Positions 9,381 to 17,563 are shown, numbered from the stretch's first letter. The stretch is DNA of 64,000 nucleotides from Frankia gtarii (GCF_025403375.1 NZ_JAMPTM010000004.1:18415-82414), one strand, 5' to 3'. Numbers and translations: made by a program. Notes: generated by a model from the letters alone, not told the origin.

Positions 9381-10391
9381 ATGCCGACAAACACGATGAA
9401 GGCGATTCGACTGCACGAGTTCGGTGGTCCTGAAGTGCTGCGTTACGACGAGGTGCCGATTCCCGAGCCGAAGCCGGGTGAGGTACTCGTTCGCGTTCAC
9501 GCGGTTGGCGTCAATCCCCCCGACTGGTACCTGCGCGAAGGAATGCGTAACGTGCCTCCGGAGATGAGGCCGAAGTTGAGCTTGCCCGCCATTCCGGGGA
9601 CGGACGTGTCGGGCGTCGTCGCGGCCGTCGCCGCGGATGTAGAGGGCTTCTCCGTCGGCGCCGAAGTTTTCGGCCTCCTTCGCTTTCCCGGCCTCGAGGG
9701 CAGTGCATATGCCGAGTACGTAACCGCGCCTGCGTCGGACCTCGCCCGCAAGCCGGCCCGCATCGATCACGTGCAGGCCGCAGGGGTGCCCATGGCAGGG
9801 CTCACCGCGTGGCAGTTCCTGATCGAGCTCGGACACGATCATCCGTCGCCCTTTCAGGCGACGCGGCATCGCCCGATGGCACTGAACGCCGAGACGACGG
9901 TGCTCATCAATGGCGCCGCTGGCGGCGTGGGGCACTTCGCACTGCAGCTCACGAAGTGGAAGCGTGCGCGCGTCATCGCGGTCGCCTCGGGCACGCACGA
10001 GTCGTTCCTGCGCGAACTCGGCGCCGACGAGTTCATCGACTACACCAAGAGCCGTCCCGAGGAAGTCGCGCACAACATTGATCTCGTTCTCGATACCGTC
10101 GGCGGTCCCGCCAGTAGTCGTTTCCTGCGCACACTCAAGCGCGGCGGCGCGTTGTACCCGGTGTTCTTCGGCGACTACAACCCCGCGGAGACCGCGAAGC
10201 TAGGCGTCACGACCTCGGGTACCCAGGTGCGCTCGAACGGCCCGCAGCTCGCAGAACTCGGCCGCCTGCTCGATGCGGGCACGCTTCGCGTCGCCATAGA
10301 CAGCATATTTCCGCTTGCGGATGCTCGGAGGGCGCACGAACGAGCCGCGCGTGGGCACATCCAAGGCAAGATCGTGCTCACGGTCGCGTGA
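9381..10391 (+). CDS. NADP-dependent quinone-oxidoreductase-like enzyme (zinc-free MDR)
   Basis: A 336-residue medium-chain reductase. The N-terminal GroES-like domain has the usual 'VHAVGVNPPDWYLREG' signature of zinc-independent quinone reductases, and the nucleotide fold carries INGAAGGVGHFALQL at ~176-190. There is no structural-zinc Cys cluster. Members reduce quinones or alpha,beta-unsaturated carbonyls with NADPH in the cytoplasm. A very good ribosome site (AAAGGAGAAAGCG) precedes the ATG. The gene is transcribed from the TetR-controlled promoter, so it is probably an inducible detoxification enzyme. Third-position GC is lower than in the surrounding island, which suggests separate acquisition of the pair. 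Confidence 0.85.
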   Translation: MPTNTMKAIRLHEFGGPEVLRYDEVPIPEPKPGEVLVRVHAVGVNPPDWYLREGMRNVPPEMRPKLSLPAIPGTDVSGVVAAVAADVEGFSVGAEVFGLLRFPGLEGSAYAEYVTAPASDLARKPARIDHVQAAGVPMAGLTAWQFLIELGHDHPSPFQATRHRPMALNAETTVLINGAAGGVGHFALQLTKWKRARVIAVASGTHESFLRELGADEFIDYTKSRPEEVAHNIDLVLDTVGGPASSRFLRTLKRGGALYPVFFGDYNPAETAKLGVTTSGTQVRSNGPQLAELGRLLDAGTLRVAIDSIFPLADARRAHERAARGHIQGKIVLTVA

Positions 10392-10669
10392 GGACGGGCC
10401 GTTCGTGGACAATATCGAGAGAAGACAGGTACACGTCCGTCGGCGGCGAGGACGCAAACGCGACAATCGATGCCGCCCGGGATGATGGCATCCGTAGCCT
10501 CGATTACACAACCGGTTCACACCTCATAACTGGTCGTCGCCGAACCTGTGACAACCGTGGAAGTAGCGGATTCCGTGCGTGCGCTTGTATGTGGCCGGCG
10601 CCCGGTCCGGATGCGACAGCAGGTGAACGGCCGGTCGAGCTGGCCCCGCCGCACGAGTTGTTGCAGTAG
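10392..10669. other. Intergenic region between convergent genes
   Basis: This 278-base stretch between the 3' ends of the oxidoreductase and HExxH genes shows no supported gene. No clear intrinsic terminator was found. Confidence 0.4.
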
Positions 10670-12547
10670 CTAGCTTGCGAGCCACGCGGCGAGGAGCACC
10701 GGGTCCGGCGCCGGGCGGCCGGCGTCGGCCACCCGGCGGGCGACCGCCCGCACGACCTCGGCATGGCGCAGCAGTGCCGTGCGGGCCGCGGCGTCCACCG
10801 TCCCGGGGGCCGGGTCCTGTCCGTACAGGCAGAGGGTGAGCCCCAGCCAGGCATCTCGCTGCGCGGGCGCGGCGCGGGCCCGCGCGGTGTGGATCCGCCG
10901 CGCTTCGTCGAAGCGGCCGGCGGCGAGCAGGACGTCGGCGGCGTCGGCGCCGTCGACCGCCGCCACGGCACGGTGCGGCTCGGCGACGAACTGGGCGAAG
11001 GTCGCCGGGTCGGCCAGTCGGTAGCGCAGGAGCACGGCCCGGGTCTCCAGCCGAGCCGGATCCCGTGCCGGTTCGACGAGCGGGGGCCCGGCCGCCGGCA
11101 GGCTGGCGGCGGTGCCGGCGTGCCAGGCCGCAGCCAGTCGTTCGACGACCTCGGCGGCAGGGCGCAGGTGGTACAGCCGCCACCCTGTGCGGTGTTCGGT
11201 AGCCGCGAGGCCGGCGGCCCACTCGATCGGCGACGGCAACGGCTCGGCCGTCCACGGGGCCAGCCATCGGCCGATCCGGCTGACGAACCACTTCCCGAGC
11301 GGGGTGAGGTCCGGGTTACCGCGCAGGCTCGCCACAGTCCCCGTCGTCTGGGCCCGCCACAGCGCGAACTCGAACTCGGCCAGCCGGCGCTCCCGCTTCG
11401 TCCCGGCTCGATGTCGATGCGCGCGCCAGAACCAGGTCACCCCCGCGAAGGCGTAGATGCCTTGTAACACCCCCGCCAGCGGACGAGGATCGTTGCGCCA
11501 CGGGGCGTAGAGAAGACGGTCGGAGCCGGCCTCGTGCAGCCGGGCGAGGTGCATGACCGCGCCAAGCTTGCTGTGCTGGAACTCGTGGACGAGGACCGCG
11601 GCGAGCTGAGCCGGATCATCCGGCGCCGAGGCGAGCAGGGAGCCGAACGCGTCCGCGGAGGAGGCGCTGCGCAGGTTGAACCGCTCCGCATAGGGCAGTG
11701 GAGTGATCGCCCCGAGCACCCGCGCCATCGTCCGAGCCGCCTCGCCGTCGACGGCGACGAGCAGCCTCCAGGCCTGCGCCAGCAGTTCTCGCCAGTGCGC
11801 GGACTCCGCCGCTCCCAACGGCTGCGGCTCGGTCCGCCCGGCCAGCAACCGGTACGGGTCGAGGTCCTCCACGGTGACCGCGAGCGCCACGCCGCCCTCG
11901 ATCACCCGGACGTGCCGGACGGGTCGCCAGGACCGTGCCTCGTCTGCGAGCGCTGTGGGCAGTGGCACGACCGCCTCGCCGAAGTCCACCTCAACCCGGC
12001 CGGGCAGTCCCGTGACCTGCGCGGTAGCCGCCTGGGCCAGGACGTTCGCGACCTTGGTGGCGGGGGCGGCGCCGGGCAGGCGGACCAGGCCCAGCGTCGG
12101 CAGGCTCACCGCGCCGTGCACCGCGGGTACCCGGATGCCGAACGCCAGCCCCGCCTGGGCGGCGGCCGACGCGGCAAGCGCGTGCAGGTAACCGACCTCC
12201 GCCCAGAGCGGCACGGCAGCCCCCGGCGGAGGTGGCCCGTCCGCCGTCGCCGCCCCGCGCAGGCGGCGGAGCACCGACCTCGCCCAGGTCCCGACATACG
12301 GGTAGGCGAGCACCCTGCGGGCGACCTCCGGGGCGGCGGTCTCCACCCGGACGAGGAGATCCCAGGCCTCGTCGACCTCCGCGAGGGGGGTATCCAACGC
12401 CGTGTCCCGCACCGTGTCCAGAACCGCCCGCAGGGCGACCAGACGCAGGCTGTACTCGGCGTCCACCAGGATCTGCATGAATTCCTCGGCGGCCATTTCC
12501 GACGTGACGGAACGCAGGAGATGAATGGGCAGAAGGTGCCTTTTCAC
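10670..12547 (-). CDS. HExxH-domain peptide-modification enzyme (TIGR04267 type, aKG-HExxH beta-hydroxylase-like)
   Basis: A 625-residue protein. HEFQH at residues ~321-325 sits in 'LVHEFQHSKLGAVMHL', followed by 'YAPWRNDPRPLAGVLQGIYAF'. Both match the HExxH domain that accompanies or is fused to FxsB radical-SAM enzymes of FxSxx peptide systems; related enzymes are annotated as 2-oxoglutarate-dependent peptide beta-hydroxylases. The last ~120 residues are a TPR-like helical tail. The start was placed at the GTG at 12547, preceded by GGGGG, because the family normally begins with a 'RHxLP' stretch; an upstream ATG at 12574 would add nine residues. The gene is 125 bases downstream of the candidate precursor peptide on the same strand, so the peptide is the likely substrate. 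No radical-SAM partner is in the window. Confidence 0.75.
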   Translation of the reverse strand: MKRHLLPIHLLRSVTSEMAAEEFMQILVDAEYSLRLVALRAVLDTVRDTALDTPLAEVDEAWDLLVRVETAAPEVARRVLAYPYVGTWARSVLRRLRGAATADGPPPPGAAVPLWAEVGYLHALAASAAAQAGLAFGIRVPAVHGAVSLPTLGLVRLPGAAPATKVANVLAQAATAQVTGLPGRVEVDFGEAVVPLPTALADEARSWRPVRHVRVIEGGVALAVTVEDLDPYRLLAGRTEPQPLGAAESAHWRELLAQAWRLLVAVDGEAARTMARVLGAITPLPYAERFNLRSASSADAFGSLLASAPDDPAQLAAVLVHEFQHSKLGAVMHLARLHEAGSDRLLYAPWRNDPRPLAGVLQGIYAFAGVTWFWRAHRHRAGTKRERRLAEFEFALWRAQTTGTVASLRGNPDLTPLGKWFVSRIGRWLAPWTAEPLPSPIEWAAGLAATEHRTGWRLYHLRPAAEVVERLAAAWHAGTAASLPAAGPPLVEPARDPARLETRAVLLRYRLADPATFAQFVAEPHRAVAAVDGADAADVLLAAGRFDEARRIHTARARAAPAQRDAWLGLTLCLYGQDPAPGTVDAAARTALLRHAEVVRAVARRVADAGRPAPDPVLLAAWLAS

Positions 12548-12598
12548 GACGCCCCCGTCATGGGTTGGGCGCATCGACGCCGCCGGCCGGCGCTTCGC

Positions 12599-12625
12599 CT
12601 GCCGGCTGCCGGCTGCCGGCTGCCG
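12599..12625. repeat. Short GCCGGCT tandem repeat
   Basis: About three and a half copies of the heptamer GCCGGCT lie in the spacer between the precursor and the HExxH gene, upstream of the enzyme start. They can fold on either strand and might reduce read-through from the precursor to the enzyme, as is common in RiPP operons, but that role is inferred. Confidence 0.5.
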
Positions 12626-12672
12626 CCGACTTCAGTTTTTCGGCCCGCGGACCGCGCAGCCGAGGAATTAGC

Positions 12673-12864
12673 TCAGTCCTGCCGATCGACCTTGTGCCCA
12701 CCGTACGCTATCGGCTGTTCGCACTTCTCGACGAAGAATCGCACCATCCCGATGATGTCCGGATCGTTGCTCGACCGCAGCGCGTCGAGGCCGAGACCGT
12801 CCAGATCGACGAGCGGGGAGACGATCCCCTCGTCTCCGTCACCCGCGATGCCCTGCCGGGTCAC
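12673..12864 (-). CDS. Candidate RiPP precursor peptide
   Basis: A 63-residue ORF with a GTG start and a strong Shine-Dalgarno (CGGAGG, four bases from the start). The middle reads SPLVDLDGLGLDALRSSND, close to the '[SP]-L-x-D-L-x-G-L-x-L-x-x-L' leader pattern of FxSxx-COOH/cyclophane precursors. Then comes a helical 'DPDIIGMVRFFVEKCE' and a small polar tail, IAYGGHKVDRQD. The C-terminal FxSxx motif is absent, so it is not a canonical FxsA. Position directly upstream of an HExxH modification enzyme supports precursor status. The Y, H and D residues of the tail are possible modification sites. It was judged real from the ribosome site and leader pattern; the product is unknown. Confidence 0.6.
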   Translation of the reverse strand: MTRQGIAGDGDEGIVSPLVDLDGLGLDALRSSNDPDIIGMVRFFVEKCEQPIAYGGHKVDRQD

Positions 12865-13125
12865 TCGACCTCCGTTTCACCGCGCGGCCCGGAGTATCCC
12901 GGCAGTCCAGCGCAGAACACAACGCGATCCGATGGACATCGCGGAGACACCCGTCCGGGTGAATCCCCTGCGGTCTGCCAGTCTCGCATGTCGGGCTGCC
13001 ATATGCCGCCGGCTCGAGTGCGCTACGGCTCTCCAGTGCAATCCGCGCAGGTCACGACGGGTAACATTTGACGCGTCCAGCCCCGCGCCGTGCACCGTTC
13101 TCCAGCCGCGGCCGCCCCGGCCACA
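12865..13125. other. Intergenic region upstream of the precursor
   Basis: These 261 bases between the TIR gene end and the precursor gene should contain the leftward promoter of the precursor-HExxH unit. No clear -35/-10 pair or further short peptide with a good ribosome site was found. Confidence 0.4.
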
Positions 13126-13941
13126 TCATCCGGACGGCCGGGGAAAGGGCACCCCGGATGGCGCTTCGGCATTCCCGGCCGGGCGCCGGACGCCGCCCAC
13201 CACGGCGAGCAGAGCCGACTTCGCCGCGGGCTCCGCCAGACCCCAGAGGTTCACCTCGGTGCGCAGGCCCGGGATACCCGGCGGGCGGACGGGTTCGATG
13301 AGGACCGGCACCAGGCGCAGGCTACCGTCGCCGTCGCCGTCGCCGTCCCGGCCGGCGGCGAGCCTCCACTCCTGCGCAGCCCGGGGCGAGCGCGGATAGG
13401 CGGACGACAGCAGCGCGAGCATCAGGCCGCCCTCGTCGAGAGCACGGCCCACCACGGCTGTCCAGTCGCGGCCGGGCATGTCGTCCCAGACAGCCGCGGT
13501 CACCGTCAGGCCGACGCCCTCGAGCACCGCCACGGTCCAGGCGGCCCAGGCGCGGTCCAACGCCGCGTCCGCGTGACTGACGAAGATCTGCTTGAGGGCT
13601 GAGGGGGACTCGCCGGGCCCGGCGGCCGGGCGCCCGCGCGCCGGCAGCCACGTCCGGGCCTCGATGATCGCCGAGGCGGCGGGGTCGCCATCGACGAGCA
13701 GGCTCGCGTTGTCCAACCAGACCTGCAGCGGAACCGTACCGTCGGGCAGTTCGCCGGCCGAGTTCAGGCGCTGGAGATCGGCCAGGAGCTGGATGCGGGG
13801 CACCGCGTGCACGGGCATCAGGGCCACGAAGGCGGGCGGCAGCCCGTCGAGGAGCAACCGTCGTCGGTCGGGAAACCCGAAGCCTGCGCCCTCCGCGGCC
13901 CGGGCGAGCCGGAACAACTGACCATGGGAGAGATGGCCCAT
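13126..13941 (-). CDS. EAD-TIR effector protein
   Basis: A 271-residue protein. Residues 1-105 are helical and carry the 'LxxLNxxGxLxDGxxPLxxWLxNA' pattern of effector-associated domains that recruit effectors to STAND/VMAP systems. Residues ~117-260 are a TIR domain: it opens with IFVSHADAA, has WDDMPGRDW in the middle, and 'AAQEW' at ~189-192 places a Glu (about 191) where NAD-cleaving TIRs have their catalytic residue. The protein could therefore be an NADase or base-exchange effector, or only a scaffold like FxsC. No transmembrane segment is present. It lies on the same strand and just upstream of the precursor/HExxH unit. Its EAD could pair with the EAD-like N-terminus of the VMAP protein at 1260 (inference). 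Confidence 0.75.
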   Translation of the reverse strand: MGHLSHGQLFRLARAAEGAGFGFPDRRRLLLDGLPPAFVALMPVHAVPRIQLLADLQRLNSAGELPDGTVPLQVWLDNASLLVDGDPAASAIIEARTWLPARGRPAAGPGESPSALKQIFVSHADAALDRAWAAWTVAVLEGVGLTVTAAVWDDMPGRDWTAVVGRALDEGGLMLALLSSAYPRSPRAAQEWRLAAGRDGDGDGDGSLRLVPVLIEPVRPPGIPGLRTEVNLWGLAEPAAKSALLAVVGGVRRPAGNAEAPSGVPFPRPSG

Positions 13942-13964
13942 GCCGCAGGGTAACAACGGGATCG

Positions 13965-14648
13965 TCAGGGAGTTCGCCGCCCGCCGATGTGCAGCTGCCC
14001 GTCCGCGGTGCGGTCCTCGTGGGGCTGCTGGGCATGCTGGGGCTGTGGGGCATGCCGGGAATGGCGGCGCGACCACAGCCACCGGCCGGTCTCGATGGCC
14101 ACGGTGGCCGCCCCTGCCAGGCCGAACGCGAGCAGGAAGCCCTTCCACGGCGCGTCGGTGAAGGTGGACCCGCCCACGAAGCCGAGCAGCGCATTGTACC
14201 CGCTCCAGCCGACGGCACCGACCGCGGCCGCCGGCACGAACCGCCGGTAGTCGAAGTGGGTGGTGCCCGCCACCAGGGTGGTGGCGGTCCGGCCGCCCGG
14301 CACGAACCTGGCGGCGATGATCAGGATGACACCGCGGCGGTCGAGGGTGCGCCGCGCCCAGTCGAGCGTCCGCTCCCCGCGCGGCCCGCGGACGACCAGG
14401 CGGGCGACGCGTTCGCCGAACAGGCGCCCCAAGCCGTAGGCGAGGTTGTCGCCCGCGAATGCTCCGACGGCCCCGGCAACCATGATCAGTATGAGGTTGA
14501 GGTCGCCGGAGCTCGCGAGCACCCCGCCGGTGATGACCATCGTCTCGCTGGGGACGACCGGCAGGACCGCGTCGAGCAGGCAGATCCCCCAGACCAGCAG
14601 GTAGGTCCACCAGGCACCGGACATGGCGTCCACGAGTTGATCGAACAC
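13965..14648 (-). CDS. DedA-family membrane protein
   Basis: A 227-residue integral membrane protein with several hydrophobic segments. It carries the DedA signature: 'LLDAVLPVVPSETMVITGG' near the N-terminus, then 'GDNLAYGLGRLFGER' and the conserved 'ARFVPGGRTATTLVAG' loop with the essential Arg and Gly-rich motif. DedA proteins are linked to lipid flipping and membrane homeostasis. The tail after ~residue 195 is a His/Gln/Pro-rich cytoplasmic extension. GTG at 14648 was chosen; the ORF could start 13 codons earlier. It ends 23 bases before the TIR gene start, so co-transcription with the TIR/precursor unit is possible but may be incidental. Confidence 0.8.
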   Translation of the reverse strand: MFDQLVDAMSGAWWTYLLVWGICLLDAVLPVVPSETMVITGGVLASSGDLNLILIMVAGAVGAFAGDNLAYGLGRLFGERVARLVVRGPRGERTLDWARRTLDRRGVILIIAARFVPGGRTATTLVAGTTHFDYRRFVPAAAVGAVGWSGYNALLGFVGGSTFTDAPWKGFLLAFGLAGAATVAIETGRWLWSRRHSRHAPQPQHAQQPHEDRTADGQLHIGGRRTP

Positions 14649-14705
14649 ACCACGGGTCGTTTCCCGCCGGAGCCGACACAACCGCACGGGCGTCGACGGA
14701 TCCGG

Positions 14706-15101
14706 TCACAGCAGCCCGGGGTGTCGGGAACGCTGTGCGTCGTGGCGGCGGTAGCGCAAGGTGGGAATGTCGAGCAGTATTCCGGTGGCGAGTGCGGAGC
14801 CGGCGATGAGGGTCGCGGTGTCGAGGACGTCGCCGTCGAGCACCGCCAGGATCAACTCCGGCCGAGCCAGGTCGGCCGCCGCCACCTGCATTCCCGCCGG
14901 CACCTGCACTCCCGCCGGCACGTCCGCCCGAGCCGGATCCGGCCTGCGAACACAGCCTCCTCGCGATCCACCGACTGATCCATCCTGCCGGTCCCGATCG
15001 CCCCCGCATCCGGCGTCATGCCCGGCCACCATCGCCGCCTGACGCGGCGCCGCCGGACATGACCACCAGCCGGGCCGGTCCTCGTCGCGCCCAGCCTCCA
15101 A
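14706..15101 (-). CDS. Doubtful ORF, possible membrane-associated remnant
   Basis: Only the last ~55 residues look protein-like: 'LARPELILAVLDGDVLDTATLIAG' followed by a hydrophobic stretch and 'IPTLRYRRHD'. The upstream part is Arg/Gly/Pro-rich, contains a short PAGVQV/PAGMQV repeat, and resembles a shadow translation. It is not recognised. It may be the tail of a decayed membrane protein; no ribosome site supports the start. Confidence 0.2.
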   Translation of the reverse strand: MEAGRDEDRPGWWSCPAAPRQAAMVAGHDAGCGGDRDRQDGSVGGSRGGCVRRPDPARADVPAGVQVPAGMQVAAADLARPELILAVLDGDVLDTATLIAGSALATGILLDIPTLRYRRHDAQRSRHPGLL

Positions 15102-15149
15102 GATGAAGTCCTATTCAGGTAAACCCGACACGCCGGATATCTTTGTCCG

Positions 15150-15608
15150 GTGGACACAGTCGAGTTCCGCATCGAATCCGCGGCGTTCCCGACCGGCACG
15201 GATACGGCCGTCGAGCCGTGGGTCAACGGAGTCCCCCTGCGGGATCTCGCCCGCGCAATCGAGCTTCCGTTCGCCGAAGCGGAGGGTTCACCGAATCTGG
15301 CGGGCGGCTACGCGGGTCTGAGCACCGACCGCGACGTGCGATGGCCGAGCCGTCATTTCCTCGGCGAACCGCGGATCTCGTGGTTCGGCGACGGCGATAC
15401 CGTCCTGCTGGGCTGTCGCTGCGGAGACCCGGGTTGCTGGCCGCTGACCTCCAACATTGTGATAACCCCCGAGACGGTCGGGTGGTAGTATTTCCGAAAC
15501 GGCCACCGATCATGGGATCTTTGTGCTCTCGGGCCGTTTCGCTTCGCCACCTCGGACTACCTGGCCGCCCTTGAGCGGACCAGCGACGGGGCCGATTCGA
15601 CCCGGTGA
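15150..15608 (+). pseudogene. CxCG-GCW small protein gene with an in-frame amber codon
   Basis: The frame starts at GTG 15150 and encodes a conserved actinobacterial small protein of unknown function with the motif LLGCRCGDPGCWPL. At 15486-15488 a TAG interrupts it after ...ETVGW, but the same frame continues with YFRNGHRSWDLCALGPFRFA and runs to TGA at 15608, exactly where homologues carry a 'W-x-x-F-R-x-x-H-R' and 'LGPF-F' region. Nothing is frameshifted. It is therefore a single nonsense change (for example TCG to TAG), a sequencing error, or read-through. A TATCTT box five bases before the GTG and a small inverted repeat (CCGGA/TCCGG, 15133-15150) suggest a leaderless, regulated transcript. 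Confidence 0.7.
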
Positions 15609-15683
15609 CGGAGTGGTGCTGCGCGGCCCGGGCCTCGACCCGCAGCACTGGTCCGCCGGGCCCGGCTCACTCCACTCACCGGG

Positions 15684-16280
15684 TCAGGGAGCACGGTCGG
15701 GCGGCGCGGCCGTCCAGATTCCGGCGCGGCGCTCGACGACGACGGGAACGAGGCCGAACGGATCCGGGTGCAGCCGGCGGGAGAAGTCCATCAGCTCCAA
15801 CCGCCGGGGATCGAGTCTCAGGAGCACGAAGTCGTCCCCGAGCGGGCCTGCGGGAAAGAAGGCGGCCAGGCCCTCCTCCCACTTCGCGGCGCGCTCGCGC
15901 TCGTCGTCGACGACGGTGACGGTCGCCGAGATGCTCAGATACGCGAAGGCCGCACGGTCCTCGACCGCGTACGCCACCCGGCTGTCGGGGTTCGCGGCGA
16001 GGTCGGCGACCTTGCGGGAGCGGGGGCTGGTGCCGATCCACACGGTGAGGTCGTCGGTCACGGCGAGGTGCTGGACGAGCCGGGCGTGGGGGACGGCCCC
16101 GTCGTACGCGACCTGTCCGGACGCATCACGGCGAGCCGCGGCACCCAGGGTGGTCAGGAAACCGTAGGGATTGCCGCGCAGCAGGGCCCGCGCCGCCGCC
16201 AGGGCCTCCTCGACCGGCCCCGCCCCCGCCGCGGACTCAACATCGACATCGACAGCGACAGCGGGATCGACATCGGGCAT
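15684..16280 (-). CDS. Pyridoxamine-5'-phosphate-oxidase-fold (FMN/F420 split-barrel) protein
   Basis: A 198-residue protein. Residues ~20-180 form a split barrel of the PNPOx/general-stress-protein-26 type: 'GFLTTL' strand, 'LTVWIGTSPRSRKVADLAANPDSRVAYAV', then 'AYLSISATVTVVDDERERAAKW'. The Ser-Arg-Lys-x-x-x-L segment is the usual flavin phosphate contact. Such proteins bind FMN, F420 or haem and often act in redox defence. The ATG at 16280 is preceded by divergent DNA shared with the dehydrogenase at 16437. The substrate is unknown. Confidence 0.75.
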   Translation of the reverse strand: MPDVDPAVAVDVDVESAAGAGPVEEALAAARALLRGNPYGFLTTLGAAARRDASGQVAYDGAVPHARLVQHLAVTDDLTVWIGTSPRSRKVADLAANPDSRVAYAVEDRAAFAYLSISATVTVVDDERERAAKWEEGLAAFFPAGPLGDDFVLLRLDPRRLELMDFSRRLHPDPFGLVPVVVERRAGIWTAAPPDRAP

Positions 16281-16436
16281 GGGACGGACGATAGCGACCG
16301 GCGGGCGGCACCCCGACGACCCAATCGTCCTGGATCGGATAGCGTCCAGATGGCAGGTATGGTTCCGGTCGGACTGCGACCGGAACGCGACCGTGGTGGA
16401 CAGCCACCAGGACGACCGTCGGGGAGGCATGGGAAC

Positions 16437-17477
16437 GTGCGAGCGACCCTGCTGGAGGATGTCGGGAAGATCGCGCTGCGCGAGTTCCCCGACCCGGTCG
16501 TCCAACGCCCCACCGACGCGGTGGTGCGCGTCACCGCGAGCTGCATCTGCGGTTCGGACCTGCACCCCTACCGCGGCAAGACGCCCAGCGTGTTCCCGAA
16601 ACGCATCGGGCACGAGTTCGTCGGGGTCGTCGAGGACATCGGCGACCAGGTCGGCACCGTGCGGCCCGGCGACGTGGTCGTCGCCCCCTTCCTGATCAGC
16701 TGCGGCACCTGTCGGTACTGCCGCGCCGGCCTGCAGACCTCCTGTGAGAACGGCTCGGTCTGGGGAACCGACGACAGGTCCGGCGCCCGCTCCGACGCCG
16801 GCCAGGGCGACCTGATCAGGGCGCCGTTGGCCGACGGCACCCTGGTGCGGGTCGGCACCGAGCTGCCCGACGCGTTGCTGCCCGACGTCCTGGCGCTGTC
16901 CGACGTGATGGGCACCGGTCACCACGCCGCGCTCTGCGCGGGGGTGGGTCCGGGTTCCACCGTCGTGGTCGTCGGCGACGGCGCCGTGGGCCTGTGCGCG
17001 GTGCTCGCCGCCCGCCGCCTCGGCGCGGAGCGCGTCGTGGCGATGTCGCGGACGCCGAGCCGGCAGAAGCTGGCGGCCGAGTTCGGCGCCACCGACATCG
17101 TCGCCGGTCGAGGGGCGGAGGGCATCGCGCAGGTGCTCGAGCTGCTCGGCGATGGAGCCGACGCCGTCCTGGAGTGCGTCGGCTCGCAGGAGTCGCTGGA
17201 GCAGGCCGCGGCGGTCGCCCACCCCGGCGGGCGGCTGGGCTGCGTCGGCGCCCCACTGGGCAACCTGCCCCTGGGCCCGTTGTTCATGAAGAACGTGCGG
17301 CTGGCGGGCGGGGTCGCGCCGGCGCGCGCCTACCTTCCCGAGCTGCTCGACGACGTGCTCGCCGGCCGGCTGCGGCCGGGGCGGATCTTCGATCTGGAAC
17401 TGCCGTTGGACGAGGTCGCCGAGGGCTATCGGGCGATGGACGAGCGCCGGGCGATCAAGGTGCTGCTGCGTCCCTGA
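16437..17477 (+). CDS. Zinc-dependent alcohol dehydrogenase (MDR family)
   Basis: A 346-residue enzyme. The catalytic-zinc region has CICGSDLHPYRG at residues ~36-47 (Cys38) with GHEFVG following; structural-zinc cysteines are at about 89, 92, 95 and 103 (CGTCRYCRAGLQTSC). The Rossmann motif is VVVGDGAVGLCAV. It probably oxidises an alcohol or polyol with NAD(P)+. The GTG at 16437 was chosen for its GGGGAGG ribosome site six bases upstream. Divergent from the split-barrel gene; their joint promoter region is about 155 bases. Confidence 0.85.
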   Translation: MRATLLEDVGKIALREFPDPVVQRPTDAVVRVTASCICGSDLHPYRGKTPSVFPKRIGHEFVGVVEDIGDQVGTVRPGDVVVAPFLISCGTCRYCRAGLQTSCENGSVWGTDDRSGARSDAGQGDLIRAPLADGTLVRVGTELPDALLPDVLALSDVMGTGHHAALCAGVGPGSTVVVVGDGAVGLCAVLAARRLGAERVVAMSRTPSRQKLAAEFGATDIVAGRGAEGIAQVLELLGDGADAVLECVGSQESLEQAAAVAHPGGRLGCVGAPLGNLPLGPLFMKNVRLAGGVAPARAYLPELLDDVLAGRLRPGRIFDLELPLDEVAEGYRAMDERRAIKVLLRP

Positions 17478-17528
17478 CGCCGCACCGCCGCCGACACGCC
17501 GTCCCGCCGGGCACGACAGGCATGGCGG

Positions 17529-17557
17529 TGGACTGCACCACGGCCGGGGCATACGGT
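17529..17557 (+). promoter_or_regulatory. Promoter placing transcription start at the leader-peptide ATG
   Basis: TGGACT at 17529-17534, 17-base spacer, TACGGT (actinobacterial TAnnnT -10) at 17552-17557. Transcription would begin about 17564, exactly at the ATG of the leader peptide, giving a leaderless uORF. Confidence 0.5.
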
Positions 17558-17563
17558 TGTTTC

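Noticed and set aside
11534..13399. Long 621-codon open frame on the plus strand
   Set aside because: It overlaps the HExxH gene and precursor on the other strand, has shadow-like Arg/Gly-rich composition and no ribosome site.
14706..15101. Treating the minus-strand frame as a full gene
   Set aside because: Only its last ~55 residues look protein-like; listed as doubtful at low confidence.
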